Under the pieces are notes generated by a model. That model saw only the letters and a list, made by a program, of their open reading frames with translations, was not told the origin of the DNA and ran no database searches. Below, piece after piece: positions 1-8,653 of a DNA stretch of 64,000 nucleotides. The translations under genes and the position numbers were made by a program. The stretch comes from Aggregatibacter actinomycetemcomitans DSM 8324 (lineage in GTDB: Bacteria > Pseudomonadota > Gammaproteobacteria > Enterobacterales > Pasteurellaceae): the NCBI RefSeq assembly GCF_000372365.1, contig NZ_AQUU01000001.1, positions 1 through 64,000 on the forward strand. The letters run 5' to 3'. The stretch's first letter is position 1; each line of letters opens with the position of its first letter.

Positions 1-40
1 GCCAGCGTTCAATCTGAGCCATGATCAAACTCTTCAATTC
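1..40 (-). rRNA. rrs: 16S rRNA, first ~40 nt (partial)
   Basis: Read on the minus strand, the first 40 bases match the conserved 16S 5' end (AATTGAAGAGTTTGATCATG, then GCTCAGATTGAACGCTGGC). The gene runs off the left edge, so only its start is present. The exact mature 5' end was not determined. Confidence 0.95.
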
Positions 41-181
41 AAAAAGCTTAATCCCTCAATAGCTGACTTAATTAATCTATTATAAATAATATAAATAAAC
101 GAATCTTCCGGCACCTATTAAGTTCAATCTTAAAATTATCTAAAACGAATCTATAAGTGCCCACACAGTTTGTATGATTGA

Positions 182-192
182 TTGTTAAAGAA
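182..192 (-). promoter_or_regulatory. boxA antitermination element of the rRNA leader
   Basis: The minus strand reads TGTTCTTTAACAAT in the leader between the promoter and 16S. This matches the boxA element that recruits NusB/NusE to rRNA transcripts. The rest of 41-242 is AT-rich leader with no gene. Confidence 0.7.
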
Positions 193-248
193 CAAAAAAC
201 GACGCACTGTTTATAAAAACCTACAACGGCGCGTCGTTGTGACCGCGT

Positions 249-276
249 ATTATAGGTATTTACTAATTCTTTGCAA
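249..276 (-). promoter_or_regulatory. rRNA operon promoter
   Basis: On the minus strand a -35 TTGCAA (271-276) and a perfect -10 TATAAT (249-254) are 16 bp apart, with an A-rich stretch upstream (281-300) like an UP element. Transcription would start near 242, leaving a leader of about 200 nt before 16S. The assignment rests on sequence and position only. Confidence 0.7.
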
Positions 277-370
277 GAGTTTTTTTACAAAAAATTGAAC
301 TTTTTTATTATTTGCTCATAAACTCGCCAAATTGTGTTTTCCTTTGAGATAAAAAATTATGGAGATCAAA

Positions 371-412
371 AAAATGCGGTCAGAAAAACGCTTGAATTTC
401 TGACCGCACTTT
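371..412 (-). terminator. Uptake-signal dyad terminator
   Basis: Inverted arms 371-386 and 397-412 (one mismatch), built on the uptake signal ACCGCACTTT, form a stem just past the end of the small lipoprotein gene on the minus strand. Confidence 0.6.
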
Positions 413-438
413 TGGCTTTCCGAGTTAAGTAAAATAAA

Positions 439-642
439 TTATTTGCCCACTTGGCTTCCAATCAAACCGCCAAGTGCCGCACCACCTAAAGTGGCACCGG
501 TTGAACCGCCGATAACGTTACCGGCAACACCACCGATTGCAGCGCCGACAGCGGTATTCTTTTGTGTTCTGCTTAAATTATGGCAGCCGGTTAAAGCCAC
601 GGCTAACGTCACGATGCCAAGAATTTGAACCCGTTTTTTCAT
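439..642 (-). CDS. Small glycine-zipper lipoprotein
   Basis: The 67-residue product has a basic start and hydrophobic core ending in the lipobox LTGC (Cys20), so it should be exported and lipid-anchored. Residues 30-66 are almost entirely Gly, Ala, Ile and Val with small residues at regular spacing. This is the glycine-zipper pattern of OsmB and the 2TM SlyB-type lipoproteins, thought to insert into the outer membrane. Its size fits OsmB-like proteins. It stands alone, pointing towards the rRNA operon, with an uptake-signal terminator downstream. The exact role is unknown. Confidence 0.75.
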   Translation of the reverse strand: MKKRVQILGIVTLAVALTGCHNLSRTQKNTAVGAAIGGVAGNVIGGSTGATLGGAALGGLIGSQVGK

Positions 643-728
643 TTTAAAACCTCATTAAATTACTAAAATAAGATGAGTAATGTTCTCGTTGTTACCCACC
701 GCTTTAGACTTGGCTTTTATGAAAAAGT

Positions 729-1661
729 TTATTTTTTGCGTAAGGACACTTCTCCGGCGTTGAAATATTGTCTGCCGTTTTCCGTAATGACGCATAAATG
801 TCCTGCAGCATCAATGCCTTGTTCAGTACCGGAAATCGCACTTTTTTCCGTAATAACATTGACCTCCGCGCCGAAATACGCATCGTGATTAAGCCACTGT
901 TGTTGCAGTTCGGCATCAATGCCGTGTTGTTCAAAACGTTCGAGGTAACGGTAAATGGTTTTCGTCATTTTGATGATAATTTGTTCACGATCAACCTGCG
1001 GGAAAAATTCGCTTAATTCTGCCCACGGTTGATCGATTTTTTTATTCTGTCCGAGGGAAATATTCATGCCGATGCCTACAATCAGATTCAACATGCCGTT
1101 TTTGCGATTAACGATCTCCACCAGAATACCCGCCAGTTTTCGATCATTAACTAAAATATCGTTCGGCCATTTCACTTGGAATCCGTACATATCCAACTCC
1201 GCCAATGCTTGAACAATGGCAAGACCAATCACCGAGCTCAATCCATCCAGAGATTTTGTTGGATTCAGCTGCCAATAAAAACTCATGATTATTTGCCCTG
1301 CAAAGGGTGAAATCCATTGTCTGCCACGGCGTCCACGCCCTGTGGTTTGATATTCCGCCAAGCATAAATCCCCCTTTTGTAACTGTTCCAAGTGATCCAA
1401 CAAATATTGGTTAGTCGAGGAAATCACCGGTTTAAGCGTTACGCCATAAGGCGCTAAAGCTTGTGTCAAACGTGCTTCATCTAATAGCGGCATTTCGGGG
1501 ATCAAATAAAGATGACCGTTTTCCACCTCAAAACATATCCCCTGCTGCTCCAATTGGAGGATTTCCTGTTGCAATTGCTGCGCGTCACAGCCTAAAAGTG
1601 CGGTCAGATTTTCCAATGAATTTTCAACGCCGCTCACCAATAACTCTAATAATTTCGCCAT
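729..1661 (-). CDS. birA: Biotin--protein ligase / biotin operon repressor BirA
   Basis: BirA activates biotin to biotinyl-AMP and attaches it to the biotin carrier lysine of acetyl-CoA carboxylase; bifunctional forms also repress biotin synthesis genes. The 310-residue protein has an N-terminal winged-helix region (about 1-60), the biotinyl-AMP loop GRGRRGRQW (108-116), the KWPND segment (164-168) and a conserved lysine in RKLAGI (about 175). The C-terminal domain is present. Length is close to the E. coli enzyme, so this looks like the bifunctional class. An uptake signal inside the gene encodes part of LTALL near residue 20. guaB is divergent. Confidence 0.95.
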   Translation of the reverse strand: MAKLLELLVSGVENSLENLTALLGCDAQQLQQEILQLEQQGICFEVENGHLYLIPEMPLLDEARLTQALAPYGVTLKPVISSTNQYLLDHLEQLQKGDLCLAEYQTTGRGRRGRQWISPFAGQIIMSFYWQLNPTKSLDGLSSVIGLAIVQALAELDMYGFQVKWPNDILVNDRKLAGILVEIVNRKNGMLNLIVGIGMNISLGQNKKIDQPWAELSEFFPQVDREQIIIKMTKTIYRYLERFEQHGIDAELQQQWLNHDAYFGAEVNVITEKSAISGTEQGIDAAGHLCVITENGRQYFNAGEVSLRKK

Positions 1662-1802
1662 ACTGTTTCCTTGTTGAAAGAATTGCCTCTATCATACGCC
1701 AAATGGCATTTTTTATAAATTTTTGTTCCCAATTTAACGTAAAATCTGTATAATTCTCCCGCAATATTTTTCCCTAAACACTCAACTAAGAGAGATATTG
1801 CA

Positions 1803-3269
1803 ATGGCATTACGCATACAAAAAGAGGCATTGACGTTTGACGACGTTCTTCTCCTGCCCGCTCATTCTACCGTGTTACCGAACACTGCTAATCTTTCCAC
1901 CCAACTCACTTCCACCATCCGCCTGAACATTCCAATGTTATCCGCCGCCATGGATACTGTGACTGAAGCCAAATTAGCAATTTCATTAGCGCAAGAAGGC
2001 GGTATTGGCTTTATTCATAAAAACATGACGATCGAACGCCAGGTGGACCGCGTGCGTAAAGTGAAAAAATTTGAAAGCGGCGTGGTGTCGGATCCGATTA
2101 CCGTTCCGCCTAATTTAACCATCAGCGAATTAAAAGCCATTGCGCAAAAAAACGGCTTCGCGGGTTATCCCGTGGTAGATGCCGACAACAATTTAGTGGG
2201 CATTATTACCGGTCGTGACATTCGTTTCGTATCCAATGTCAATAAAACCGTTGCCGATTTTATGACGCCGAAAGATCGTTTGGTAACCGTTAAAGAAGAC
2301 GCGCAACGTGAAGAAATTTTCCAACTCATGCACAAACACCGCGTAGAAAAAGTCTTGGTTGTGGATGATAACTTTAAATTGAAAGGCATGATTACCTTAA
2401 AAGACTATCAAAAAGCCGAACAAAAACCGAACGCCTGTAAAGACGAATTCGGTCGTTTGCGCGTAGGTGCGGCGGTTGGCGCGGGCGCCAGCAATGAAGA
2501 ACGTATTGATGCCTTAGTAAAAGCCGGTGTTGACGTACTATTGATCGACTCCTCTCACGGGCATTCCGAAGGCGTATTGCAACGCGTGCGTGAAACCCGC
2601 GCGAAATACCCTAACTTACCGATTATTGCGGGCAATATCGCGACAGCCGAAGGTGCCATTGCCTTAGCGGATGCGGGTGCAAGCGCAGTGAAAGTGGGCA
2701 TCGGCCCGGGGTCAATTTGTACCACCCGTATCGTAACAGGCGTGGGCGTGCCGCAAATTACCGCCATTTCCGACGCCGCAGAAGCATTAAAAGATCGTGG
2801 CATTCCAGTCATTGCCGACGGCGGGATTCGTTATTCCGGCGACATCGCCAAAGCCATTGCCGCCGGCGCCAGCTGCGTGATGGTAGGTTCGATGTTTGCC
2901 GGCACGGAAGAAGCACCGGGTGAAATTGAATTGTACCAAGGACGTGCGTTCAAATCTTATCGCGGCATGGGCTCCCTCGGCGCCATGGCGAAAGGCTCCA
3001 GCGATCGTTATTTCCAATCGGACAACGCGGCGGATAAGCTGGTGCCGGAAGGTATCGAAGGACGCATTCCTTATAAAGGCTTATTGAAAGAAATTATCCA
3101 TCAACAAATGGGCGGTTTACGCTCCTGCATGGGCTTAACCGGTTGCGCCACCATTGATGAATTACGCACCAAAGCCCAATTTGTGCGCATCAGTGGCGCC
3201 GGCATTAAAGAAAGCCATGTACATGATGTGACGATCACTAAAGAAGCACCGAATTACCGCATGAGCTAA
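1803..3269 (+). CDS. guaB: Inosine-5'-monophosphate dehydrogenase
   Basis: This enzyme oxidises IMP to XMP with NAD+, the committed step to guanine nucleotides. The 488 residues form a TIM barrel interrupted by two CBS domains (about 95-205). The catalytic loop [11 protein letters not shown] places the nucleophilic cysteine at 306, and the flap motif [10 protein letters not shown] follows. The start is preceded by AAGAGAG. A good -10 (TATAAT, 1749-1754) lies upstream, but its best -35 is poorly spaced. No guaA follows; an IS scar does. Confidence 0.97.
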   Translation: MALRIQKEALTFDDVLLLPAHSTVLPNTANLSTQLTSTIRLNIPMLSAAMDTVTEAKLAISLAQEGGIGFIHKNMTIERQVDRVRKVKKFESGVVSDPITVPPNLTISELKAIAQKNGFAGYPVVDADNNLVGIITGRDIRFVSNVNKTVADFMTPKDRLVTVKEDAQREEIFQLMHKHRVEKVLVVDDNFKLKGMITLKDYQKAEQKPNACKDEFGRLRVGAAVGAGASNEERIDALVKAGVDVLLIDSSHGHSEGVLQRVRETRAKYPNLPIIAGNIATAEGAIALADAGASAVKVGIGPGSICTTRIVTGVGVPQITAISDAAEALKDRGIPVIADGGIRYSGDIAKAIAAGASCVMVGSMFAGTEEAPGEIELYQGRAFKSYRGMGSLGAMAKGSSDRYFQSDNAADKLVPEGIEGRIPYKGLLKEIIHQQMGGLRSCMGLTGCATIDELRTKAQFVRISGAGIKESHVHDVTITKEAPNYRMS

Positions 3270-3281
3270 TTCAACGCCTAA

Positions 3282-3327
3282 AAAGTGCGGTTGGTTTAAA
3301 AAACTTTTTTCAAACTGACCGCACTTT
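3282..3327 (+). terminator. guaB terminator (uptake-signal dyad)
   Basis: Inverted arms starting AAAGTGCGG and ending CCGCACTTT lie 12 bases after the guaB stop, with two mismatches in the stem. Confidence 0.6.
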
Positions 3328-3328
3328 A

Positions 3329-3941
3329 ATCTGCCCCCAAACCCGGGCATCTAATTTGAAGTGCAGATTATGCCCTACTCTTATCAATTTCATCTAAAAG
3401 TTATCAAACAGGTCACCGAACAGGATTTGGTATCCGTGAGGTGGCTAAACTTCATCAGATTCCTCATTCTCAAGTCATTTATTGATTAAAAGCCTTTCGT
3501 GAAAGAGGACTTGATGGCGTAAAATCACCTTATACTAAACCTAAAATACCCAAAATGAAAAAAATGCAGATTGAAGTGACTGAAACAACCGACTTTTCAC
3601 CACAAGCCTTGAAAAAACTCAAACGAGAACCCGCCCTTGCGAGAGCGAAGATTGATTATCTAAAAAAGTTAGTGGAATTGGGCAGTCAAGAACGACAACA
3701 GAAAAAAGAAAAGTCACCGCAAAGTTAAAGGAAAAACATGCCTCAAATGACTTGCTGCAAGTGTCCGAAATACCTCGTTCAACCTTTTATTATCAACAGG
3801 TTAAGCAAGATTACAGCCGGGTAAATTTGGTGTATTAAAACCAAAACGAATTAAACTCGATTTAAAAGTATTGAGCCCGGTACAGTACCGAGCTCAATAC
3901 TTAAGTTAACTAACCTGTCCAACTTTTGGGAGGCAGATCAA
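3329..3941 (+). mobile_element. IS3-family (IS150-like) element remnant 1
   Basis: The left end (3331 onward, CTGCCCCCAAACCCGGG) and right end (AACTTTTGGGAGGCAGATC) resemble the ends of the copy near 35.8 kb. Between them are broken pieces of the two transposase frames. An OrfA start at 3370 (MPYSYQFHLKVIKQV) soon hits stops. A piece of OrfB start (SNDLLQVSEIPRSTFYYQQ) lies near 3750. Much of OrfB, including the DDE core, is gone. The copy is dead and fills the gap between guaB and the UmuD-like gene. Confidence 0.7.
3868..3900. repeat. 16-bp near-perfect inverted repeat inside IS scar
   Basis: GTATTGAGCCCGGTAC and its near-complement AGTACCGAGCTCAATAC abut with almost no loop. No T-run follows, so it is not a clear terminator. 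It lies just inside the right end of IS remnant 1. Confidence 0.55.
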
Positions 3942-3986
3942 AGTGCGGTCGAAAAAAGAATTAAATTTTCGACCGCACTTTTTTTG
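3940..3986 (-). terminator. Uptake-signal dyad terminator of the UmuD-like gene
   Basis: Perfect arms 3941-3955 (AAGTGCGGTCGAAAA) and 3966-3980. It lies just past the stop of the minus-strand gene at 4001-4450. Confidence 0.65.
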
Positions 3987-4000
3987 CTTTATATTCAATA

Positions 4001-4450
4001 TTACGCGGCAAAACGCATGGTGTTTTTGCGTTGCAGCTGATGAATCACATTGGTGACGGTGCCGACGATAGGGAGTTTGCGCCAGTCGGCGATTTTAATA
4101 TTTTCGGTTTTGGAATCAAGCGATAAGAAAACGAATTCGCCGTTTGTATGGGCGATAAACTCATACACATGAAATTCGTTATTGACTTCAAGCACAACCA
4201 GTTCTTCAACGAATAACTCATTATTTTTTTCTACGATCAACATATCACCCACATCAATTCCCCACGCCAACATATTCGGATTGGTTACGCGAATAAAGCA
4301 GGTTTGTTGCGGGCGTCTGATGCAGTACAAGTTAAGATCCAGTTTTTTGTTAAAGAACAAGTTATTTTGTTTCATATCATCAAAAAACGGCATTGGCTGA
4401 TAAGAAAAAGACTGATCATTTTGGACTGCGGCATGATTTTGATAATTCAT
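4001..4450 (-). CDS. UmuD-like S24 protein lacking catalytic residues
   Basis: The 149-residue protein aligns by eye with the whole UmuD/LexA-type C-terminal domain: KLDLN (36-40), FIRVTNPNM (52-60), GDMLIV (68-73), NEFHVYEF (91-98) and VGTVTNVIHQL near the end. In UmuD the second motif carries the nucleophilic serine and the fourth the general-base lysine. Here they are Asn59 and Tyr96, and the Cys-Gly self-cleavage site is also missing. The fold is therefore probably kept without self-cleavage. No umuC is adjacent. The start has an AAGGA site and two LexA boxes upstream, so SOS control is expected. The function is not known; modulation of a polymerase is an inference. Confidence 0.75.
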   Translation of the reverse strand: MNYQNHAAVQNDQSFSYQPMPFFDDMKQNNLFFNKKLDLNLYCIRRPQQTCFIRVTNPNMLAWGIDVGDMLIVEKNNELFVEELVVLEVNNEFHVYEFIAHTNGEFVFLSLDSKTENIKIADWRKLPIVGTVTNVIHQLQRKNTMRFAA

Positions 4451-4473
4451 AGGGAATCCTTAGTTAAAATTAA

Positions 4474-4489
4474 CTGTTCGTTTATACAG
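4474..4489 (-). promoter_or_regulatory. LexA (SOS) box 1
   Basis: CTGT-N8-ACAG, an exact core match to the gammaproteobacterial LexA operator. Its centre is about 30 bp upstream of the UmuD-like start codon. Confidence 0.75.
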
Positions 4490-4498
4490 GATATAATA

Positions 4499-4518
4499 TA
4501 CTGGCATTTTATCCAGTA
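4499..4518 (-). promoter_or_regulatory. LexA (SOS) box 2
   Basis: TACTG-N10-CAGTA, a complete palindrome, lies 9 bp from box 1. The AT-rich stretch between the boxes (4490-4498) could hold the -10 region. Tandem boxes suggest tight repression. Confidence 0.7.
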
Positions 4519-4768
4519 TGTCAAGCGATAAAAAAGAAAAGTTTTTTCTTTGAGAAGTGAGTGAAAGTCAGATTTTATTGCTAACGATAAAATATACTGT
4601 TTCCATTGAATTTTTTTATTTCACGCAGAATATTTTTCGGAATTAAAAAATTCCCGGCATTCATATTCTGTTTAGTCAAAATTTGAGCCATTTTTACTAG
4701 GTCTTTTAGGGGAATCAATTTTGATTCGCAACGTGCATTGAATTAAAAAAGATAGTGAGAATTTTTGA
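4519..4768. other. AT-rich intergenic region, no supported gene
   Basis: This is the gap between the LexA boxes and IS remnant 2. A 36-codon minus-strand frame (4581-4691) has no good ribosome site and no recognisable homology. A lone half LexA motif (TACTGTTTCC) sits near 4594. Nothing else was found. Confidence 0.4.
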
Positions 4769-4905
4769 TCTGCACCCAAAAAGTTAGACGCCTTCAATTC
4801 AAGGACTGAGTTCTGTATTCCACAGGGCTTAGTCCTTTTAATTTTACTTGAATACATTCATGGTTGTAGTAATGAACGTATTCGTGGAGCGTTTTGCCGC
4901 GTATT
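4769..4905 (-). mobile_element. IS3-family remnant 2 (transposase C-terminus only)
   Basis: On the minus strand the sequence encodes the end of an IS150-type OrfB (EYVHYYNHECIQVKLKG, then LSPVEYRTQSLN, stop) followed by the IS terminal repeat (AACTTTTTGGGTGCAGATC). Only about 35 codons and one end remain. The insertion cut the N-terminal part from the plus-strand frame that continues to 5126. Confidence 0.75.
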
Positions 4906-5126
4906 TGTACGATCAGCAAATGATTTATTCGCAGAATGTGTCGTTAAATTTTGTGCAGCCGATGGCGCCGAAAACCAAAATCACCGTTAATTTACGCATT
5001 CCTTTTAATCAAATCCCAGAGCAATACCGTTCCCTGTTTACCCATTTGCAGGAGCCGATTCAGGTGTATTCTGTGACGCATAATTTGATCCTCGCCGACA
5101 GACAACAAATTAATGTTGCCAATTAA
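4906..5126 (+). pseudogene. C-terminal fragment of an unknown protein, cut by IS
   Basis: About 75 codons remain in frame to a stop at 5124-5126, ending LILADRQQINVAN. The frame runs upstream into antisense IS sequence, so its true start was lost when the IS inserted. The fragment has alternating hydrophobic residues suggesting beta strands. I do not recognise the family. It ends a few bases before the dinB LexA box. Confidence 0.4.
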
Positions 5127-5129
5127 TTA

Positions 5130-5145
5130 CTGTTTATTTATACAG
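5130..5145 (+). promoter_or_regulatory. LexA (SOS) box of dinB
   Basis: CTGT-N8-ACAG inside the longer palindrome TACTGTTTATTTATACAGT, about 57 bp upstream of the dinB start. Confidence 0.75.
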
Positions 5146-5201
5146 TTTTGTGTGATAAAGCGCGGTCAAAAATTTGATTGTTTTTTTAACTGCACTTTTT
5201 T

Positions 5202-6284
5202 ATGCCAGATTCTCTTACGCGCAAACCCAGAAAAATTATTCACATTGATATGGACTGCTTTTATGCCTCCACTGAAATTCGTGAAAATCCTTCCCTCGCC
5301 GATAAACCTGTTGCGGTAGGCGGCAGAGCGGAGCAACGCGGCGTGCTGACCACTTGCAATTATGCAGCGCGCGAGTTTGGCTTGCATAGCGCCATGCCTA
5401 CCGCGCAAGCCCTGCAATTATGCCCGAATCTGGTTCTGTTACCCGTCAATATGCCGCTGTATCGCGAAGTGTCGCAGCAAATTCATCAAATATTTCAACG
5501 TTATACTTCTATTATTGAACCGCTTTCTCTGGACGAAGCCTATTTGGATGTCACGGATTGCGATAAATGTGCCGGTTCCGCCACTTGGATTGCACAAGAT
5601 ATTCGGTCGGCGATTTTTAATGAATTACATTTAACCGCGTCGGCGGGCGTGGCACCGTTGAAATTTTTGGCGAAAATCGCCTCTGATCAAAACAAGCCGA
5701 ACGGGCAGTTTGTGATCGAACCGAAAGAGGTGGCGGATTTTGTCGCCGCATTACCGTTGAAAAAGATTCCCGGCGTGGGCAAAGTGACCTCGGAAAAATT
5801 ACTGCAAATGGGTCTGGCGACCTGTGCCGATGTGCAAAAATACGATCGCAATGCGCTGTTTAATTTGTTCGGCAAAGTGGGGCAGCACATTTGGGCATAT
5901 AGCCATGGCATTGATGAACGCCCGGTGCAACCTCATCGGGAGCGTAAATCGGTGGGCGTGGAAACCACGTTATTAGAAAATATTGAGCAGCTTGCCCAAG
6001 GAGATGATGTTTTGAAAAAACTGTATTCTCAATTAGTGGCGCGGGTGCAGCGTGCCTGTCCGAATATTCCGCTGGCGCAATTTCGCAAAATCGGGGTGAA
6101 GCTAAAATTTGAAGATTTTCAGGTCACTACCTTGGAAAAAAGTGCGGTGGATTTTTCCGAAGAAAATTTTCGCCTGCTGTTGGCGCAAATTTGGCAACGC
6201 AAGCAAGGGCGCAGTGTGCGTTTAATCGGCTTGCACGTCACTTTGCCGGAAGAAAAACAATCGGAACAAATGAGCCTGTGGTAA
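5202..6284 (+). CDS. dinB: DNA polymerase IV (Y-family)
   Basis: Pol IV is an error-prone polymerase that bypasses lesions. The 360-residue protein has the Y-family catalytic motifs HIDMDCFYAS (14-23) and SLDEAYLDV (109-117, with Asp111 and Glu112), helix-hairpin-helix segments near 180 (IPGVGKVTSEKLL) and a little-finger domain. The last residues QMSLW resemble the beta-clamp-binding peptide. Size is normal for the family. An upstream LexA box predicts SOS induction. An uptake signal inside the gene encodes KSAV. Confidence 0.96.
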   Translation: MPDSLTRKPRKIIHIDMDCFYASTEIRENPSLADKPVAVGGRAEQRGVLTTCNYAAREFGLHSAMPTAQALQLCPNLVLLPVNMPLYREVSQQIHQIFQRYTSIIEPLSLDEAYLDVTDCDKCAGSATWIAQDIRSAIFNELHLTASAGVAPLKFLAKIASDQNKPNGQFVIEPKEVADFVAALPLKKIPGVGKVTSEKLLQMGLATCADVQKYDRNALFNLFGKVGQHIWAYSHGIDERPVQPHRERKSVGVETTLLENIEQLAQGDDVLKKLYSQLVARVQRACPNIPLAQFRKIGVKLKFEDFQVTTLEKSAVDFSEENFRLLLAQIWQRKQGRSVRLIGLHVTLPEEKQSEQMSLW

Positions 6285-6361
6285 GGGTTTTGTGATGAGT
6301 GTATGATTTAGCGCTTACTGTTGACACTTGAATCATAACGCACATCATGCTTCGGATTATT

Positions 6362-6390
6362 TTGGCAAGGTTAAGAAACTCCGCTATAAT
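6362..6390 (+). promoter_or_regulatory. Promoter of folP-glmM-sixA
   Basis: -35 TTGGCA (6362-6367), 17-bp spacer, -10 TATAAT (6385-6390). This is one of the best sigma70 matches in the window. An uptake signal lies immediately downstream in the leader. Confidence 0.75.
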
Positions 6391-6453
6391 GCACCGCACT
6401 TTTACGCATAGGTTTGCGTATCATTTTTGCATAGACAAGCAAGTGAATTCCTC

Positions 6454-7281
6454 ATGAAGTTAACCGCCAACAATAAAGTTTTAGACCTTTCTACTCCCCA
6501 AATTATGGGGATTCTCAATTTCACCCCCGATTCGTTTTCCGATAGCGGCAAGTTTTTTCAGTTAGACAAAGCGTTAGCACAAGTGGAAAAGATGCTAAGG
6601 CTGGGCGCATCGATTATTGACATCGGCGGCGAATCCACCCGACCGATGGCGGATGAAGTCACTTTGGAAGAGGAATTGCAACGTGTTGTGCCTTTAGTCG
6701 AGGCAGTGTGTCAACGATTCGATTGCTGGATTTCGGTAGACACATCAAAACCGCAGGTCATGCGTGAAACGGCAAATGCCGGCATGGATTTGATTAACGA
6801 TATTCGTGCATTGCAGGAACCGCAAGCGTTGGAGACTGCCGCACAGCTGGCGTTGCCGGTGTGCATTATGCATATGCAGGGGCAGCCCCGCACTATGCAG
6901 TTAAATCCTCACTATGAGGACGTGGTCGCCGACGTTTTAAAATTTATGCAGCAACGTACGGAACAATGTCTGGCGGCAGGAATCAAACAAGATAACATCA
7001 TTTGGGATCCGGGCTTCGGGTTTGGCAAAAGCGTGCAACATAATTATCGCTTATTGCAACAACTCTGGGTTTTCTGCCAGCAGGGGTATCCTGTACTGGC
7101 GGGCATATCCCGTAAATCAATGATTGGCGCGGTGCTGGATAAACCAGTGGAACAACGAACCGTCGGTAGTGTCAGCGCTGCTTTAATTGCCGCGATGAAT
7201 GGCGCCCGTATTTTGCGCGTACATGATGTCGGCGAAACTGCCGATGCGTTAAAAATCTGGCAGGCAACCCTAAACAGTTAA
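6454..7281 (+). CDS. folP: Dihydropteroate synthase
   Basis: FolP joins p-aminobenzoate to hydroxymethyl-dihydropterin diphosphate in folate synthesis and is the sulfonamide target. The protein has the signature IMGILNFTPDSFSDSG near the start and DIGGESTRP after it, on a TIM-barrel pattern. I place the start at the ATG at 6454 (275 residues). The in-frame TTG at 6427 would add nine residues ahead of the conserved region with no better ribosome site. glmM follows after 28 bp, so the two are probably co-transcribed, as folP and glmM are in E. coli. Confidence 0.95.
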   Translation: MKLTANNKVLDLSTPQIMGILNFTPDSFSDSGKFFQLDKALAQVEKMLRLGASIIDIGGESTRPMADEVTLEEELQRVVPLVEAVCQRFDCWISVDTSKPQVMRETANAGMDLINDIRALQEPQALETAAQLALPVCIMHMQGQPRTMQLNPHYEDVVADVLKFMQQRTEQCLAAGIKQDNIIWDPGFGFGKSVQHNYRLLQQLWVFCQQGYPVLAGISRKSMIGAVLDKPVEQRTVGSVSAALIAAMNGARILRVHDVGETADALKIWQATLNS

Positions 7282-7309
7282 ATAACGTATTTAAAAAAAG
7301 GAATTAAAC

Positions 7310-8647
7310 ATGGCTGAACGTAAATATTTCGGCACCGACGGGGTGCGTGGGAAAGTGGGATCTCATCCGATTACCCCTGATTTTGTGTTAAAACTCGGTT
7401 GGGCTGCGGGCAAAGTGCTGGCAAATCATGGCTCCCGCGTGGTGTTAATCGGTAAAGATACGCGTATTTCCGGTTATATGCTGGAATCCGCGCTTGAAGC
7501 GGGTTTGGCGGCTGCCGGTTTGTCTGCCGCTTTTACCGGACCAATGCCGACCCCGGCAGTGGCTTATTTAACCCGCACTTTCCGCGCTGAAGCCGGCATT
7601 GTAATTTCTGCCTCACATAACCCGTATTACGATAACGGAATCAAGTTTTTCTCTACGCAAGGCACGAAATTGCCGGATGAAGTGGAAGAAGAAATCGAAG
7701 CCATGTTAGAACAACCGATGGATTGCGTGGAATCTGCCGAATTAGGGCGTGCCAGCCGAATTAAAGATGCGGCGGGTCGTTATATCGAATTTTGTAAAAG
7801 TACATTCCCGGCGCATTTGAGTCTGGAAGGCTACAAGATCGTGGTGGACTGTGCCAACGGTGCGACTTACCACATTGCGCCGAATGTCATGCGCGAGCTG
7901 GGCGCGGAAGTCATTGAAATCGGGACGCATCCGAACGGTATGAACATCAATGAAAAATGTGGTGCAACCGACATCGCGGCGTTACAAGCCAAAGTGGTAG
8001 AAACCAATGCGGATGTCGGCTTGGCGTATGATGGCGACGGCGACCGCTTAATTATGGTGGATCACCTTGGTAATAAAGTCGATGGAGACCAAGCCTTATT
8101 TATTATTGCCCGCGAAGCGTTGCGTGAAGGTCGTTTGCAAGGTGGTGTGGTCGGCACATTAATGAGCAACATGAGCCTTGAATTGGCGTTAAAACAATTA
8201 GCGATTCCATTTGTGCGTGCCAATGTGGGCGATCGTTATGTATTGGAAAAAATGCAGGAACGCGGTTGGGGCTTAGGCGGAGAAAACTCCGGTCATATTA
8301 TCATTGCCGATCGCAACACTACCGGGGATGGCATTATTGCTTCTCTTGCCGTATTGGCTGCGATGGCAAAACATCGTTTGTCCCTTAATGAATTGGCGGG
8401 TGCGGTCAAATTATTCCCGCAAGTGCTAATCAATGTACGTTTTGCCGGTGGTGAAAATCCGTTGGAAAGTGGTGCGGTGAAAATGGTTGCTGCCGAGATG
8501 GAAAAACGGTTGGCGGGCAAAGGGCGAATTTTGTTGCGTAAATCAGGTACCGAACCGCTTATCCGCATCATGGTGGAATGTGAAGATGGCACTTTGGCAC
8601 AGCAATGTGCAGAAGAAATTGCAGCAGCAGTAAAAGAAGCCAACTAG
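7310..8647 (+). CDS. glmM: Phosphoglucosamine mutase
   Basis: GlmM converts glucosamine-6-phosphate to glucosamine-1-phosphate for UDP-GlcNAc, feeding peptidoglycan and lipopolysaccharide. The 445-residue protein has the phosphoserine loop [12 protein letters not shown] with the active serine at 102, the metal-binding loop YDGDGDR, the sugar loop GGENSGH and the C-terminal phosphate loop [10 protein letters not shown]. It has a strong AAAGGA ribosome site and follows folP closely. Confidence 0.97.
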   Translation: MAERKYFGTDGVRGKVGSHPITPDFVLKLGWAAGKVLANHGSRVVLIGKDTRISGYMLESALEAGLAAAGLSAAFTGPMPTPAVAYLTRTFRAEAGIVISASHNPYYDNGIKFFSTQGTKLPDEVEEEIEAMLEQPMDCVESAELGRASRIKDAAGRYIEFCKSTFPAHLSLEGYKIVVDCANGATYHIAPNVMRELGAEVIEIGTHPNGMNINEKCGATDIAALQAKVVETNADVGLAYDGDGDRLIMVDHLGNKVDGDQALFIIAREALREGRLQGGVVGTLMSNMSLELALKQLAIPFVRANVGDRYVLEKMQERGWGLGGENSGHIIIADRNTTGDGIIASLAVLAAMAKHRLSLNELAGAVKLFPQVLINVRFAGGENPLESGAVKMVAAEMEKRLAGKGRILLRKSGTEPLIRIMVECEDGTLAQQCAEEIAAAVKEAN

Positions 8648-8653
8648 GATTTA

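Noticed and set aside
4581-4691. 36-codon minus-strand frame upstream of the UmuD-like gene.
   Set aside because: Weak ribosome site and no recognisable family; could not be separated from chance.
6427-6453. TTG start for FolP nine codons upstream.
   Set aside because: The ATG at 6454 gives the family's usual length and start, and the TTG has no better ribosome site.
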